Part shown: one piece after another, positions 27,734-35,996 of the stretch
How positions within the stretch are numbered: position 1 is the stretch's first letter
Layout: every line of letters starts with the position of its first letter
NCBI RefSeq assembly: GCF_004342265.1
Contig: NZ_SMCS01000001.1
Location: 496,001-560,000 of the forward strand
Length of the DNA: 64,000 nt
Source: Luteibacter rhizovicinus
GTDB lineage: Bacteria; Pseudomonadota; Gammaproteobacteria; Xanthomonadales; Rhodanobacteraceae
Reading direction: 5' to 3'
The notes under the pieces: generated by a model
Told to the model about the DNA's origin: nothing
The model's database searches: none
Seen by the model: the letters and a program-made list of their open reading frames with translations, nothing else
Translations under genes and position numbers: made by a program

Positions 27734-28036
27734 TTACTTGCCCGAGGTCGACGTGGTCGCCGGGGCCATCGCGCCGCTGGAATCGGTCGCATCCTTCTTC
27801 ATGGAATCGGCTTTCTTATGCTTTGCGTGCTTCGCCGGCTTATCGCTGGACATGGAATCTTTCGACATGCTGTCCTTGGACATGGAATCTTTCGACATCG
27901 AGTCTTTCGACATGGAATCGTGCGACATGGCCGAGGTAGCGGCTGCAGCTGGCTTGGAATCCTGAGCGATGGCGGCACCGCTCAAGGTCATACAGCCGAG
28001 CACCATCGAAAGCATCAGTTTATTGGTGTTGCGCAT
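27734..28036 (-). CDS. Secreted pentapeptide MXKDX-repeat protein
   Basis: A 100-residue protein with a signal peptide (MRNTNKLMLSMVLGCMTLSG, cleavage expected after AIA). Consecutive copies of the five-residue unit MSKDS follow, with flanking MSHDS and MSSDK variants, then a Lys/His-rich stretch (KPAKHAKHKKADSMKKD). The underlying DNA carries a 15-base tandem repeat at about 27847-27930. This matches the pentapeptide MXKDX family, small exported proteins of unknown function found in many proteobacteria. The Met/Asp/Lys/His composition suggests metal or polyanion binding, which is inference. Translation starts with ATG at 28034-28036, with GGAGATAGTC upstream. Confidence 0.88.
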   Translation of the reverse strand: MRNTNKLMLSMVLGCMTLSGAAIAQDSKPAAAATSAMSHDSMSKDSMSKDSMSKDSMSKDSMSSDKPAKHAKHKKADSMKKDATDSSGAMAPATTSTSGK

Positions 28037-28227
28037 GACTATCTCCTAAAGAACTATGGCGCCTTGGTTGAAGCGATGCGCGGCGCGTAAGAGCATCGCA
28101 TAAGCAAAGACCGGGGAATGCGTTGGATGCTGACGCTACCTTTTTCTTACGGTGTTTGCTGTTGCATGGCAGCAATTTCGAAGGTATTCGTTCAGGTGGC
28201 GGCGCAACCGTGAACGTTGCCCTACCG

Positions 28228-31200
28228 TCAGTGGAAGTCGCGCGAAACCGAGCCCATGACCGGCAACAAATCGCTGTAATCGTGTAGCGTGCGGGCCACC
28301 AGGTGACGCACGCCCTCGATCGATTGCCACTGGCCGTCGACGGCGAGCAGTACGGCTCCCAGCAACGCATGGCGGCAAGCCTCGGCGACCTTCGGGCGAA
28401 CGACGACATTCACCTGCCCGGTTTCGTCCTCTAACGTCACGAAGGTGATACCGCTGGCGGTCTGGGGTCGTTGTCGAACGGTGACCAGTCCGGCATGACG
28501 GACCCACGCGCTGTTACGGACGTTGATCAGATCGCGCGCCTTGCGCACGCGCCGACCGTCCAGCCGGTGACGGATCAATCCGACCGGGTGTGCCTGCAGG
28601 GAAAGGCCATGCGTGGCGTAGTCCGCGAAGACGTTTTCGGCGAGGGACGGCGGCCGCAGCATCGGCCGTGCTTCGGACGCGTGGGTGCTATCGAGCAGGG
28701 GCAGGGCGCGCTCGATACCCGAACTTTCCCAGCGCGCGCGATGGCGGTGGCCGCTCAGCACCCGAAGAGCGCCGGCATCCGCGAGACGCTCGCGCTCGAA
28801 GCGGCTCAACGCGGCGCGCTGGCTGAGGTCCGCCAGATTCTGGAAAGGCGCCTCGCGTCGCGCGCTGGCGATGCGTTCGCCCAATGGCTGGGACAGGCCG
28901 GCGATCAAGCGCAGGCCAAGACGAAGCGCATGCGGATGGTCGGATCGCGACGTACGTTCGAGAGTGCAGTCCCAGTCGCTGGCGGTGACATCGGGCGGAC
29001 GTACTTCGACGCCTTGCTGGCGCAGGTCCTGAACGAGTTGGGCCGGGGCGTAGAAACCCATCGGCTGGCTGTTCAGCAGCGCGCAGGTAAAAATCGCCGG
29101 GTAGTGGCACTTGATGTAAGAGGACGCGTAAGCGAGCAGGGCGAAACCCGCCGCGTGCGATTCCGGGAAGCCATAGCTGCCGAAACCTTTGATCTGATCG
29201 ATGATCTGCTGGATGAATTCGTCGGGATAATCGTTTTTCGCCATCGCTTCACGGATGCGCGGCTCAAATTTCTCCACGCCGCCGCGGCGTTTCCAGGCGG
29301 CCATCGACCGGCGCAGATCGTCGGCATCGGAAGCCGAGAAATCGGCTACCACCTGAAGCAGCGACATGACCTGCTCCTGGAAAATAGGTATGCCGAGCGT
29401 GCGTTCGAGTACATCGCGCACGTTTTTCTCGTACACGATGCTCTCCCGCGGCAGTTTTCGCCGTTGCAGGAACGGGTGAACCATGCCGCCCTGGATAGGG
29501 CCGGGGCGAACGATCGCCACCTGGATGACCAGGTCGTAATAATTTGCGGGTTTCAGTCGGGGCAGCATCGACATCTGGGCACGCGATTCGATCTGGAAGA
29601 CACCGACGGTGTCCGCGCGCTGGATCATTTCGTATGTGCGCTCATTGTCCATGGGGATGTCCGCCAGTTGCGGAAAGTCGACGTCGCGATGCTCGCGCAG
29701 CAGATCGAGGGATTTGCGCAGACAGGTGAGCATGCCCAGCGCGAGGCAATCCACCTTCAGAAGCTTCATCGTTTCCAGGTCGTCCTTGTCCCACTGGATG
29801 ATGGTGCGGTTGTCCATGGCCGCGTTTTCAATGGGGACGAGCGAGTAGAGCGGCGTGTCGGAAATGACGAACCCACCCACGTGCTGGGAAAGGTGCCGTG
29901 GCATACCGCGAAGTTCTTTCACCAACTCGATCAGTTTGCGGATCGTACGACTGGAAACGTCGAAACCGCGTTCGCGCAGTCGCTCCTCGATAGGCACGTC
30001 GCCGTGTGCGTGGGAGTAGGCATGGCTTAGCTGGTCCAGCTGATCTTCCGCCAGTCCCAGTGCGCGGCCGATATCGCGCGAGGCACTCTTGCTCCGGTAG
30101 CTGATGACGGTGGCGGCCAGCGCGGCGCGTTCGCGCCCGTATTTATTGAAGACGTATTGCAGTACTTCCTCGCGCCGCTCGTGTTCGAAGTCGACGTCGA
30201 TATCGGGCGGCTCGTCGCGTTGTTCGGAAATGAAGCGCTCGAAGAGCATGGCGGTCTGGGAGGGATTGACCTCGGTGATGCCGAGGCAGAAACAGACGAC
30301 CGAATTGGCGGCCGAGCCACGACCCTGGCACAGGATCTCCTTGCTTCGCGCGAAACGCACGATGTCGTAGACCGTGAGAAAAAACGCTTCGTACTTCAGT
30401 TTCGCGATAAGCGCGAGTTCCTTCTCGATCAGGTCCAAGACTGACTTTTCGGGTCCTTCGGGCCATCGGCGCTGAGCACCTTCCTCGACGAGCCTGCGCA
30501 GATGATCCGGAGCTTCCAGCCCTTCGGGCACGAGTTCGCGCGGATATACGTAGTTGATCTTGCGAATATCGAAACCGCGACAGCGTGCGGCGACGCGCAA
30601 CGTTTCGGCGAGTAATTCGCGGGGATAGATGCGGGCCAGTACCTCGCGCTTGCGCAGGTGGCGTTCGCCATTGGAAAACAGCGCATAACCGGCGTCGGCA
30701 ACGGGGACATTCAGGCGGATGGCGGTCATGACGTCCTGCAATGAGCGCCGGCTCCGCAGGTGCATATGGACGTCACCGGCGGCAACGCAGGGAATATCGT
30801 GACGTCCGGCCAGCGCGAGCAGCGAGGCCAGTTCGGCGTCGTCGTGCTGACCGCGATGCAGTTCGACGGCCATCCATGCGCGGCTGGAAAAATGTTTCGC
30901 CACCCATGCCGCGTATTCGTCGTTCCGGCTGGCGCTGGGAGCGGCCGGTGAGCCCGGTATCCAGAGTACGCACAGTCCTTCGGCCAGGTTTTCCAGATCG
31001 GCGCGGTGAAGTTCGTAGTGCCCCTTGGGAGCGCGACGCCGGCCCTGCGTGATCAACCGGCACAGTTCGGTATAGCCGGCATGGTTCTCGACCAGCAGCA
31101 CGACGACGGGACCATCGGTCAGGCGAAGTTCGCTTCCGACGATGAGGTCGACGCCGGTGGCCAGCGAAGCTTCCAGGCCGCGTACGATGCCCGACAGCGA

Positions 31201-31374
31201 GCATTCGTCCGTGATGGCCAGCGCTTCGTAGCCGATGTCGCGCGCGCGTTCGAACAGTTCGCGCGCACTGGATGCGCCACGCTGGAAACTGAAATCGCTG
31301 AGCGCATGCAGTTCGACATAACCGGGCAGTTCGGATACATCGTCGTTGGCGGGAGGCAGGTCCAGGGGAAACAT
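28228..31374 (-). CDS. dnaE2: Error-prone DNA polymerase III alpha subunit (DnaE2/ImuC)
   Basis: SOS-induced translesion polymerase of the C family, 1048 residues. It opens with a PHP domain (GYVELHALSDFSFQRGASSA). The polymerase active site PDIDVDFEHERREEV is at about residues 389-403, with the two catalytic aspartates. Helix-hairpin-helix elements follow, and an OB domain near the C-terminus carries ITFVTLEDETGQVNVVV. It is shorter than replicative DnaE and lacks that protein's C-terminal tau- and clamp-binding tail, as is usual for DnaE2. The start ATG at 31372-31374 shares one base with the imuB stop (TGATG), so translation is coupled. It ends the lexA2-imuA-imuB-dnaE2 operon and works with ImuB in damage-induced mutagenesis. 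Confidence 0.95.
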   Translation of the reverse strand: MFPLDLPPANDDVSELPGYVELHALSDFSFQRGASSARELFERARDIGYEALAITDECSLSGIVRGLEASLATGVDLIVGSELRLTDGPVVVLLVENHAGYTELCRLITQGRRRAPKGHYELHRADLENLAEGLCVLWIPGSPAAPSASRNDEYAAWVAKHFSSRAWMAVELHRGQHDDAELASLLALAGRHDIPCVAAGDVHMHLRSRRSLQDVMTAIRLNVPVADAGYALFSNGERHLRKREVLARIYPRELLAETLRVAARCRGFDIRKINYVYPRELVPEGLEAPDHLRRLVEEGAQRRWPEGPEKSVLDLIEKELALIAKLKYEAFFLTVYDIVRFARSKEILCQGRGSAANSVVCFCLGITEVNPSQTAMLFERFISEQRDEPPDIDVDFEHERREEVLQYVFNKYGRERAALAATVISYRSKSASRDIGRALGLAEDQLDQLSHAYSHAHGDVPIEERLRERGFDVSSRTIRKLIELVKELRGMPRHLSQHVGGFVISDTPLYSLVPIENAAMDNRTIIQWDKDDLETMKLLKVDCLALGMLTCLRKSLDLLREHRDVDFPQLADIPMDNERTYEMIQRADTVGVFQIESRAQMSMLPRLKPANYYDLVIQVAIVRPGPIQGGMVHPFLQRRKLPRESIVYEKNVRDVLERTLGIPIFQEQVMSLLQVVADFSASDADDLRRSMAAWKRRGGVEKFEPRIREAMAKNDYPDEFIQQIIDQIKGFGSYGFPESHAAGFALLAYASSYIKCHYPAIFTCALLNSQPMGFYAPAQLVQDLRQQGVEVRPPDVTASDWDCTLERTSRSDHPHALRLGLRLIAGLSQPLGERIASARREAPFQNLADLSQRAALSRFERERLADAGALRVLSGHRHRARWESSGIERALPLLDSTHASEARPMLRPPSLAENVFADYATHGLSLQAHPVGLIRHRLDGRRVRKARDLINVRNSAWVRHAGLVTVRQRPQTASGITFVTLEDETGQVNVVVRPKVAEACRHALLGAVLLAVDGQWQSIEGVRHLVARTLHDYSDLLPVMGSVSRDFH

Positions 31375-32783
31375 CAGGCGAACCAGCCATGCAGCATCCA
31401 TCCGTCCAGCGTGCCGGAAGGCAGATAAGCCCATGCGCGCTGTCCGTGCGCGGTGCGCACGATGTAATAGTCCCGGCGTGTGTCGTGGCCGTCCCACCAA
31501 CCGCTTTCGATGCGTTCGGGCCCCGCCAGTACCGCGACGGGATCGGGACGCATGATCAACGGGCGAGGCAACAGCCATAGCGGCCGCCGCCGGCTTTCGG
31601 GAAGGACCAGCGTGGTGGGTGTGCCGTAACGCGACGCGCGCTCCGGGCGATGATCCGCGATGAGGGCGATCTGCCGTAGCGCGGCATCGCCAAGACGTGC
31701 GCGCAGACGTTCGTCCAGCGTGGGCCAGTCGAGGCCATCGCCATGCACCGGTTCGAACAGATCGCGTACGGGTGGGCGGAACATGGGTAATTGTTCGGCA
31801 TGCAGTTCCATGCCGCGGGCCGGCGCCGGAAGCGTCGTGCGTTCCAGACGCGTGCGTGCCAGTTCGAACAGGCGTTCCGCATCGCGCTGCGGTGCGGCCA
31901 TGGCGACCGTGACATGGGTTACTTGGCCACGGGCATGTTCGAGGGTAAGGACGAAGCGCTGCACGCCCCCATCGCGCGCGGCGAGCAGATTGGCCAGCGA
32001 GCGGGTCAGGCGGCGCAGCGGAAAGAGCAGTGGCTGACTGCCATCGAGCTCGCTGTCGAACTCGATGCGCTGGCGAAAATCGGCCGGAGGTTGCCACGCA
32101 GGCAGGACATGGGAAGTGTGACCGCGCAGGCGATCGAGCCATTCGATGCCGTCCCGTCCGATGCGTCGCGTGAGCTCGGGGCGGGGCAGGCGGAATACGT
32201 CGTCCATGCGCCGGAAGCCCATCGACGACAGTGCCTTGACCGTGGACGAAGGCAGGCCGCTCTGTGCGAGCGTCAGCGTGCCGAGCATACGAACGACACC
32301 TTCGGGCTGCGGCAACACCATGCCGTCGGAGGTGGCCGCGAAAACCCAGGCGGCCGCGGCGAAAGGCGCGGCCGCAATGGTATAGGCATGGCCTTGTGCC
32401 GCGAGCCCTTCCTTCAACCGTGCGGCCAGAACGGGCCAGCCGTCGAACAGGCGCAGGCTGGCGCCCGCTTCCATCAGCAGCGCATTCGGGGGAATCAGAC
32501 TGACGTGTCCGCTGAACTGATAACACCATGCGGCCAGTTCGGCGAGCAGACGCGCTTCGGCGGCGCGATCGCGCGGACGCACGGCAAGAGAGGGGCAGAG
32601 CGCACGGGCGGCGGCAAGACTTTGTCCCCGCTTTACGCCTGCGTCGGCGGCTTCGGGGCTGACGGCGGCGATGACGCGCTTGCGCGCCCGGTTATCCAGT
32701 AAAGCGGAGGGGCCTGCCTCCGGTGTCGCGGCGAAGGCGGCGGAGAACGCCAGACCGGGAAACCGGAGGCAGGCCCAAAGCAT
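31374..32783 (-). CDS. imuB: ImuB, Y-family polymerase-like mutasome hub
   Basis: A 469-residue catalytically inactive relative of Y-family polymerases that links DnaE2 to the sliding clamp. It starts MLWACLRFPGLAFSAAF. The acidic metal-binding residues of active Y-family enzymes are not conserved, which is typical of ImuB. A pentapeptide beta-clamp motif, EQLPMF, lies near residue 332. The C-terminal region after the polymerase-like part (GWWDGHDTRRDYYIVRTAHG) is characteristic of ImuB. It begins 73 bases after imuA and is coupled to dnaE2. Confidence 0.94.
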   Translation of the reverse strand: MLWACLRFPGLAFSAAFAATPEAGPSALLDNRARKRVIAAVSPEAADAGVKRGQSLAAARALCPSLAVRPRDRAAEARLLAELAAWCYQFSGHVSLIPPNALLMEAGASLRLFDGWPVLAARLKEGLAAQGHAYTIAAAPFAAAAWVFAATSDGMVLPQPEGVVRMLGTLTLAQSGLPSSTVKALSSMGFRRMDDVFRLPRPELTRRIGRDGIEWLDRLRGHTSHVLPAWQPPADFRQRIEFDSELDGSQPLLFPLRRLTRSLANLLAARDGGVQRFVLTLEHARGQVTHVTVAMAAPQRDAERLFELARTRLERTTLPAPARGMELHAEQLPMFRPPVRDLFEPVHGDGLDWPTLDERLRARLGDAALRQIALIADHRPERASRYGTPTTLVLPESRRRPLWLLPRPLIMRPDPVAVLAGPERIESGWWDGHDTRRDYYIVRTAHGQRAWAYLPSGTLDGWMLHGWFA

Positions 32784-32856
32784 GACCGCGTCGTCCTGGT
32801 GTCGAAGAACCCTGCGTCACGACGGCTACGAAATGTAAGCGTCATGACCGGATTCA

Positions 32857-33486
32857 TCAGGCACGCATGCGCAGTAGCGGAGCGGTGGTGGTCAGCAGGC
32901 CGCGCGATTTGAGGACATCCACATATGTGGCCTCGTCGCTGTTGCTGACCTTCAGGCGTAGTGCCGCGGGGCTGTTGTGCGCGGCATGTTGCGCCGGCCG
33001 GAAAATCATCGCGCAGGCATCGCCGCTTTCGGCGGCCAGTTGCAGGCGGCGCAGGCTGCGGTAGTCGATATCGGGCAACCAGCCGACCACGGCGCCGCAG
33101 CAGCCCGAGCGCAGGCATTGCTCCATGCTCCATGCGGCTTCGGTGGAGCCGGCGTGGATTTCGTGCAGGAAGCGCAGGTCGACGCCGGCGGCCACGAGGG
33201 CGGGTGCGTAGGGCAGGTAAGGCGGCGCGACGAAGATGACGCGGCGGTGTTCCTGGGTCAGCGTCGCGAGGGCGGGCATCACCAGATCGAGTTCGCCCAG
33301 CCCGTCGTGTTCGAACAGGATTTCGCTGAGTGCGCCCTGCGGCCAGCCACCACCGGGCAGCTTCGCATCGAGCGATTCCCAGCCGGTGGGCAGCGCGCGG
33401 ACGCGCGGCTGTCGCTCGGCGGAACGGCGCCAGATACCTGGATGGTCGAGAACCTGGGCGAGAGTCGGTGCGGCGATGGCGTTCAT
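32857..33486 (-). CDS. imuA: ImuA, RecA/SulA-like mutasome protein
   Basis: A 209-residue protein required with ImuB and DnaE2 for translesion mutagenesis. It begins MNAIAAPTLAQVLDHPGIWR and carries TGWESLDAKLPGGGWPQGAL, the typical ImuA segment. A RecA-like core follows (VIFVAPPYLPYAPAL, AVVGWLPDIDYRSLRRLQLA). The position of a RecA Walker A loop reads EILFEHDGLGELDL and lacks GxxxxGK[ST], so ATP binding is doubtful, as for many ImuA proteins. Its ATG lies two bases after the lexA2 stop. Confidence 0.92.
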   Translation of the reverse strand: MNAIAAPTLAQVLDHPGIWRRSAERQPRVRALPTGWESLDAKLPGGGWPQGALSEILFEHDGLGELDLVMPALATLTQEHRRVIFVAPPYLPYAPALVAAGVDLRFLHEIHAGSTEAAWSMEQCLRSGCCGAVVGWLPDIDYRSLRRLQLAAESGDACAMIFRPAQHAAHNSPAALRLKVSNSDEATYVDVLKSRGLLTTTAPLLRMRA

Positions 33487-33488
33487 GG

Positions 33489-34112
33489 TCAGGTCCTGCG
33501 AATGATGCCGACGTAACGCCCTTCGATGGCGAACGCGTGGCGACGGGGGTCGACTTCGATCGGCTCGAAATCGGGATTGGCGGGCATCAGAAGCAGCTTG
33601 CCCCGCTCGTGTTTCAGACGCTTCACCGTGACTTCGTCGTCCAGCCGGGCAACGACGATCTGGCCGTCGCTGGCGGTGGGCGTGCGATGCACGGCGAGGA
33701 AATCGCCGTCGAGAATGCCGACGTCGCGCATGCTCATGCCCACGACGCGCAGCAGATAATCGGCGCGGGGACGGAACATGGCCGGATCGATCTCCAGCTG
33801 CGACTCGATGTTTTCCTCGGCGAGGATGGGCGAGCCCGCGGCGACGCGACCGATCAGCGGCAATTCGTTGCCCGGTATGCGCGGGGACATCGTCAGGCTG
33901 GCGGGCAGACGCAGACCGCGGTGCTGGGGCGAACGTTCGATGACGCCCTTGCGGACCAGCGACTCCACGCAGGCCTGCGCCGAACTGTGGCTGGGAAAGC
34001 CGAGGGCATCGGCGATCTCGCGCAGTGTGGGCGGCAGTCCCTGCAATTGCAGGTATTCCTGCAGGAAGGCGAGGGTCTTTTGCTGACGGTCGGTAAGGGT
34101 GGGGGTGGCCAT
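33489..34112 (-). CDS. lexA2: LexA-type repressor heading the imu operon (LexA2)
   Basis: The 207-residue SOS repressor has an N-terminal winged helix (TLTDRQQKTLAFLQEYLQ, PTLREIADALGF, then HSSAQACVESLVRKGVIER). Its self-cleavage site is Ala-92/Gly-93 in GRVAAGSP. The catalytic Ser-127 is in GMSMRDVG and Lys-164 in TVKRLKHE. RecA-stimulated cleavage should release the operon during DNA damage. The start ATG at 34110-34112 gives MATPTLTDRQ. No Shine-Dalgarno sequence is present, and the predicted -10 box ends seven bases upstream, pointing to a leaderless or nearly leaderless mRNA. In xanthomonads such operon-linked LexA copies coexist with a second LexA elsewhere, so LexA2 is inferred. Confidence 0.92.
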   Translation of the reverse strand: MATPTLTDRQQKTLAFLQEYLQLQGLPPTLREIADALGFPSHSSAQACVESLVRKGVIERSPQHRGLRLPASLTMSPRIPGNELPLIGRVAAGSPILAEENIESQLEIDPAMFRPRADYLLRVVGMSMRDVGILDGDFLAVHRTPTASDGQIVVARLDDEVTVKRLKHERGKLLLMPANPDFEPIEVDPRRHAFAIEGRYVGIIRRT

Positions 34113-34114
34113 GT

Positions 34115-34148
34115 GTACAAATGTACGTACATGGCGGGGGCGATGCAA
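34115..34148 (-). promoter_or_regulatory. lexA2 promoter with overlapping LexA2-like operator
   Basis: The palindrome GTAC-AAAT-GTAC at 34115-34126 is followed at once by another GTAC (34127-34130), giving also the perfect palindrome TGTACGTACA at 34122-34131. This fits the GTAC-N4-GT[AG]C type of box described for LexA2 proteins. On the minus strand TTGCAT (34143-34148) and TACATT (34120-34125), 17 bases apart, form a sigma-70-like promoter whose -10 box lies inside the operator. Autorepression of the whole mutasome operon is inferred. Confidence 0.7.
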
Positions 34149-34231
34149 TAGGCCATTTCGATGCGTTTTGCTATTGCACGTTTATGCATGATTTCGTACA
34201 TTGATGCGCATTCGTCTCCGCGAGTCTTTCC

Positions 34232-35359
34232 ATGATTGCCCCTGCCGCACGCGCTACCCGACTTATTTTCCTGCTCTCCGGCATCGGCATGGCCAGTTGG
34301 GCCCCGATGGTTCCTTACGCCAAGGCGCGCCTTGGACTGGACGATGCGAACCTCGGACTGGTCCTGCTGTGCATGGGCTGCGGCGCAACGGCTGCCATGC
34401 CGCTGGCCGGATTCCTCACCCATCGCTATGGCAATCGCAATGTCATCGGGATCAGCGCCTTGCTGCTCTGCATCGCGCTGCCGCTTCTGACCGTCGCCTC
34501 GTCGGCGGTGTGGCTCGGCGTCGCGCTGGTGTTTTTTGGCGGATCGCTGGGTGTCGTCGACGTGGCCATGAATGCGCATGCCGTCGATGTCGAGAAACAT
34601 GCCGGGCGTCCGCTGATGTCGGGCTTCCATGGATTGTTCAGCGTGGGCGGTCTGGTCGGTTCGGCGGGCATGGCGGCCCTGCTGCGCGCGGGTGCGCCGC
34701 TGGGCGCTTGCGCCGTCGCGGTGTCCGTCCTGCTGCTGGCGATCGTCGCTACTCAATGGAAGCACCTGCTCGCGCATATCGACGACGATGCGACGCATGG
34801 GCACACGATCTTCCGTATGCCGTCGGCCGCTGTCCTGCTGCTGGGTTTCCTGTGCCTGATCGTGTTCCTGGCCGAAGGCGCGATGCTCGACTGGAGTGCC
34901 GTTTTCCTGCGTTTCTCGCGTGGCTTCGACGTGTCGACCGCAGGTATCGGTTACGCCGCATTCTCCGTGGCGATGGCGACGGGGCGTTTGCTGGGCGACC
35001 GGGTTACCGCGGTCGTCGGGCCGGTGACGATCGTGCGCATCGGCAGCCTGATCGCAGCCATCGGCTTCATCGTGGCGACGACGCTGCCATGGGGCTACGC
35101 GGGTCTGCTGGGCTTCGTGCTGGTGGGTATCGGGGCTTCCAACATCGTGCCGGTACTTTTCAGCGCGGCGGGACGCCAGCCGGGTACCTCGGCGGGTATC
35201 GCCATCGCGACCGTCACGTCGCTGGGTTACGCCGGCATGCTTGCCGGTCCGGCCGCCATCGGTTTCGCGGCCCACGCCAGCAGCCTGCCCATCGCGCTCT
35301 TCGGCATCGGCGCACTGCTTCTGCTTGTTACCCTGAGCGCGAACATCGCGCGCCGCTAA
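34232..35359 (+). CDS. MFS transporter (YbjJ-like)
   Basis: A 375-residue membrane protein with about 12 hydrophobic segments. It starts in LIFLLSGIGMASWAPMVPYA and has the MFS loop 2-3 motif as GFLTHRYGNRNVIG near residue 70. FFGGSLGVVDVAMNAHA and FHGLFSVGGLVGSAGMA are typical of the YbjJ/FucP-like MFS branch. The substrate is unknown. It diverges from lexA2 across 119 bases and is followed after 10 bases by a HAD phosphatase gene and a DeoR regulator gene. The group looks like a small uptake cassette for a sugar or sugar derivative (inference). Confidence 0.87.
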   Translation: MIAPAARATRLIFLLSGIGMASWAPMVPYAKARLGLDDANLGLVLLCMGCGATAAMPLAGFLTHRYGNRNVIGISALLLCIALPLLTVASSAVWLGVALVFFGGSLGVVDVAMNAHAVDVEKHAGRPLMSGFHGLFSVGGLVGSAGMAALLRAGAPLGACAVAVSVLLLAIVATQWKHLLAHIDDDATHGHTIFRMPSAAVLLLGFLCLIVFLAEGAMLDWSAVFLRFSRGFDVSTAGIGYAAFSVAMATGRLLGDRVTAVVGPVTIVRIGSLIAAIGFIVATTLPWGYAGLLGFVLVGIGASNIVPVLFSAAGRQPGTSAGIAIATVTSLGYAGMLAGPAAIGFAAHASSLPIALFGIGALLLLVTLSANIARR

Positions 35360-35369
35360 GGAGATTCCC

Positions 35370-35996
35370 ATGCATTCCAACCATAAACGCGATGTGGTGA
35401 TCTTCGATTTCGGCGGCGTGCTGATCGACTGGAATCCGCGTTATCTGTACCGCAAGCTGTTCGGCGACGACGAGGCCGGCATGGAACGCTTCCTTGCCGA
35501 GGTGACCACGCCCGAATGGAACCTCGCCCAGGATGCCGGTCGTCCGTGGGACGAAGCGGTCGAGGCGCTTACCGCGATCCATCCGACGCACGGCGAACTG
35601 ATCGCCGCGTTCCAGCATCGTTGGGAAGAAACCCTGCGTGGGCCCATCGACGATAGCCTGCATATCCTGCGCGAACTGAAAGATGCGGGGCATCCGCTTT
35701 ACGGCCTGACCAACTGGTCGCAGGAAACGTTCCCCATCGCTCGCGAGCGCTTCGATTTCCTCGAATGGTTCGACGGCATCGTCGTGTCGGGCGAGGAAAA
35801 GATGATCAAGCCCGACGAGCGGATTTATCGCATCCTGCTGGAGCGCTACGACATCGATCCCGCGCGTGCCGTCTTCATCGACGACAACGCGCGGAATGTA
35901 GAGGCTGCCGAAACCTTCGGTATCCACGGCATCCATTTCCACACGCCGGCGCAGCTGCGTGCGGAACTGGTCGGCCTCGGGTTCCTGCCGAAATGA
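35370..35996 (+). CDS. HAD-superfamily phosphatase (YihX-like)
   Basis: A 208-residue haloacid-dehalogenase-type hydrolase. Motif I is VVIFDFGGVLIDWNP near residue 9 (nucleophile Asp-13). Motif II is LTNWS, motif III the lysine in KMIKPDERIY, and motif IV FIDDNARNVEAAE. This FGGVLIDWNPRYLYRKLF pattern is shared with YihX, an alpha-glucose-1-phosphate phosphatase. The actual substrate here is not known. GGAG precedes the ATG, and the stop overlaps the downstream regulator start (ATGA). It is the middle gene of the MFS-HAD-DeoR unit. Confidence 0.88.
   Translation: MHSNHKRDVVIFDFGGVLIDWNPRYLYRKLFGDDEAGMERFLAEVTTPEWNLAQDAGRPWDEAVEALTAIHPTHGELIAAFQHRWEETLRGPIDDSLHILRELKDAGHPLYGLTNWSQETFPIARERFDFLEWFDGIVVSGEEKMIKPDERIYRILLERYDIDPARAVFIDDNARNVEAAETFGIHGIHFHTPAQLRAELVGLGFLPK

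Noticed and set aside
27847-27930. Possible CRISPR array
   Set aside because: The repeats are 15-base in-frame tandem units encoding MSKDS, with no spacers and no cas genes nearby.
28471-30030. 519-codon plus-strand frame inside dnaE2
   Set aside because: It lies antisense to the polymerase active-site region, with no family resemblance.
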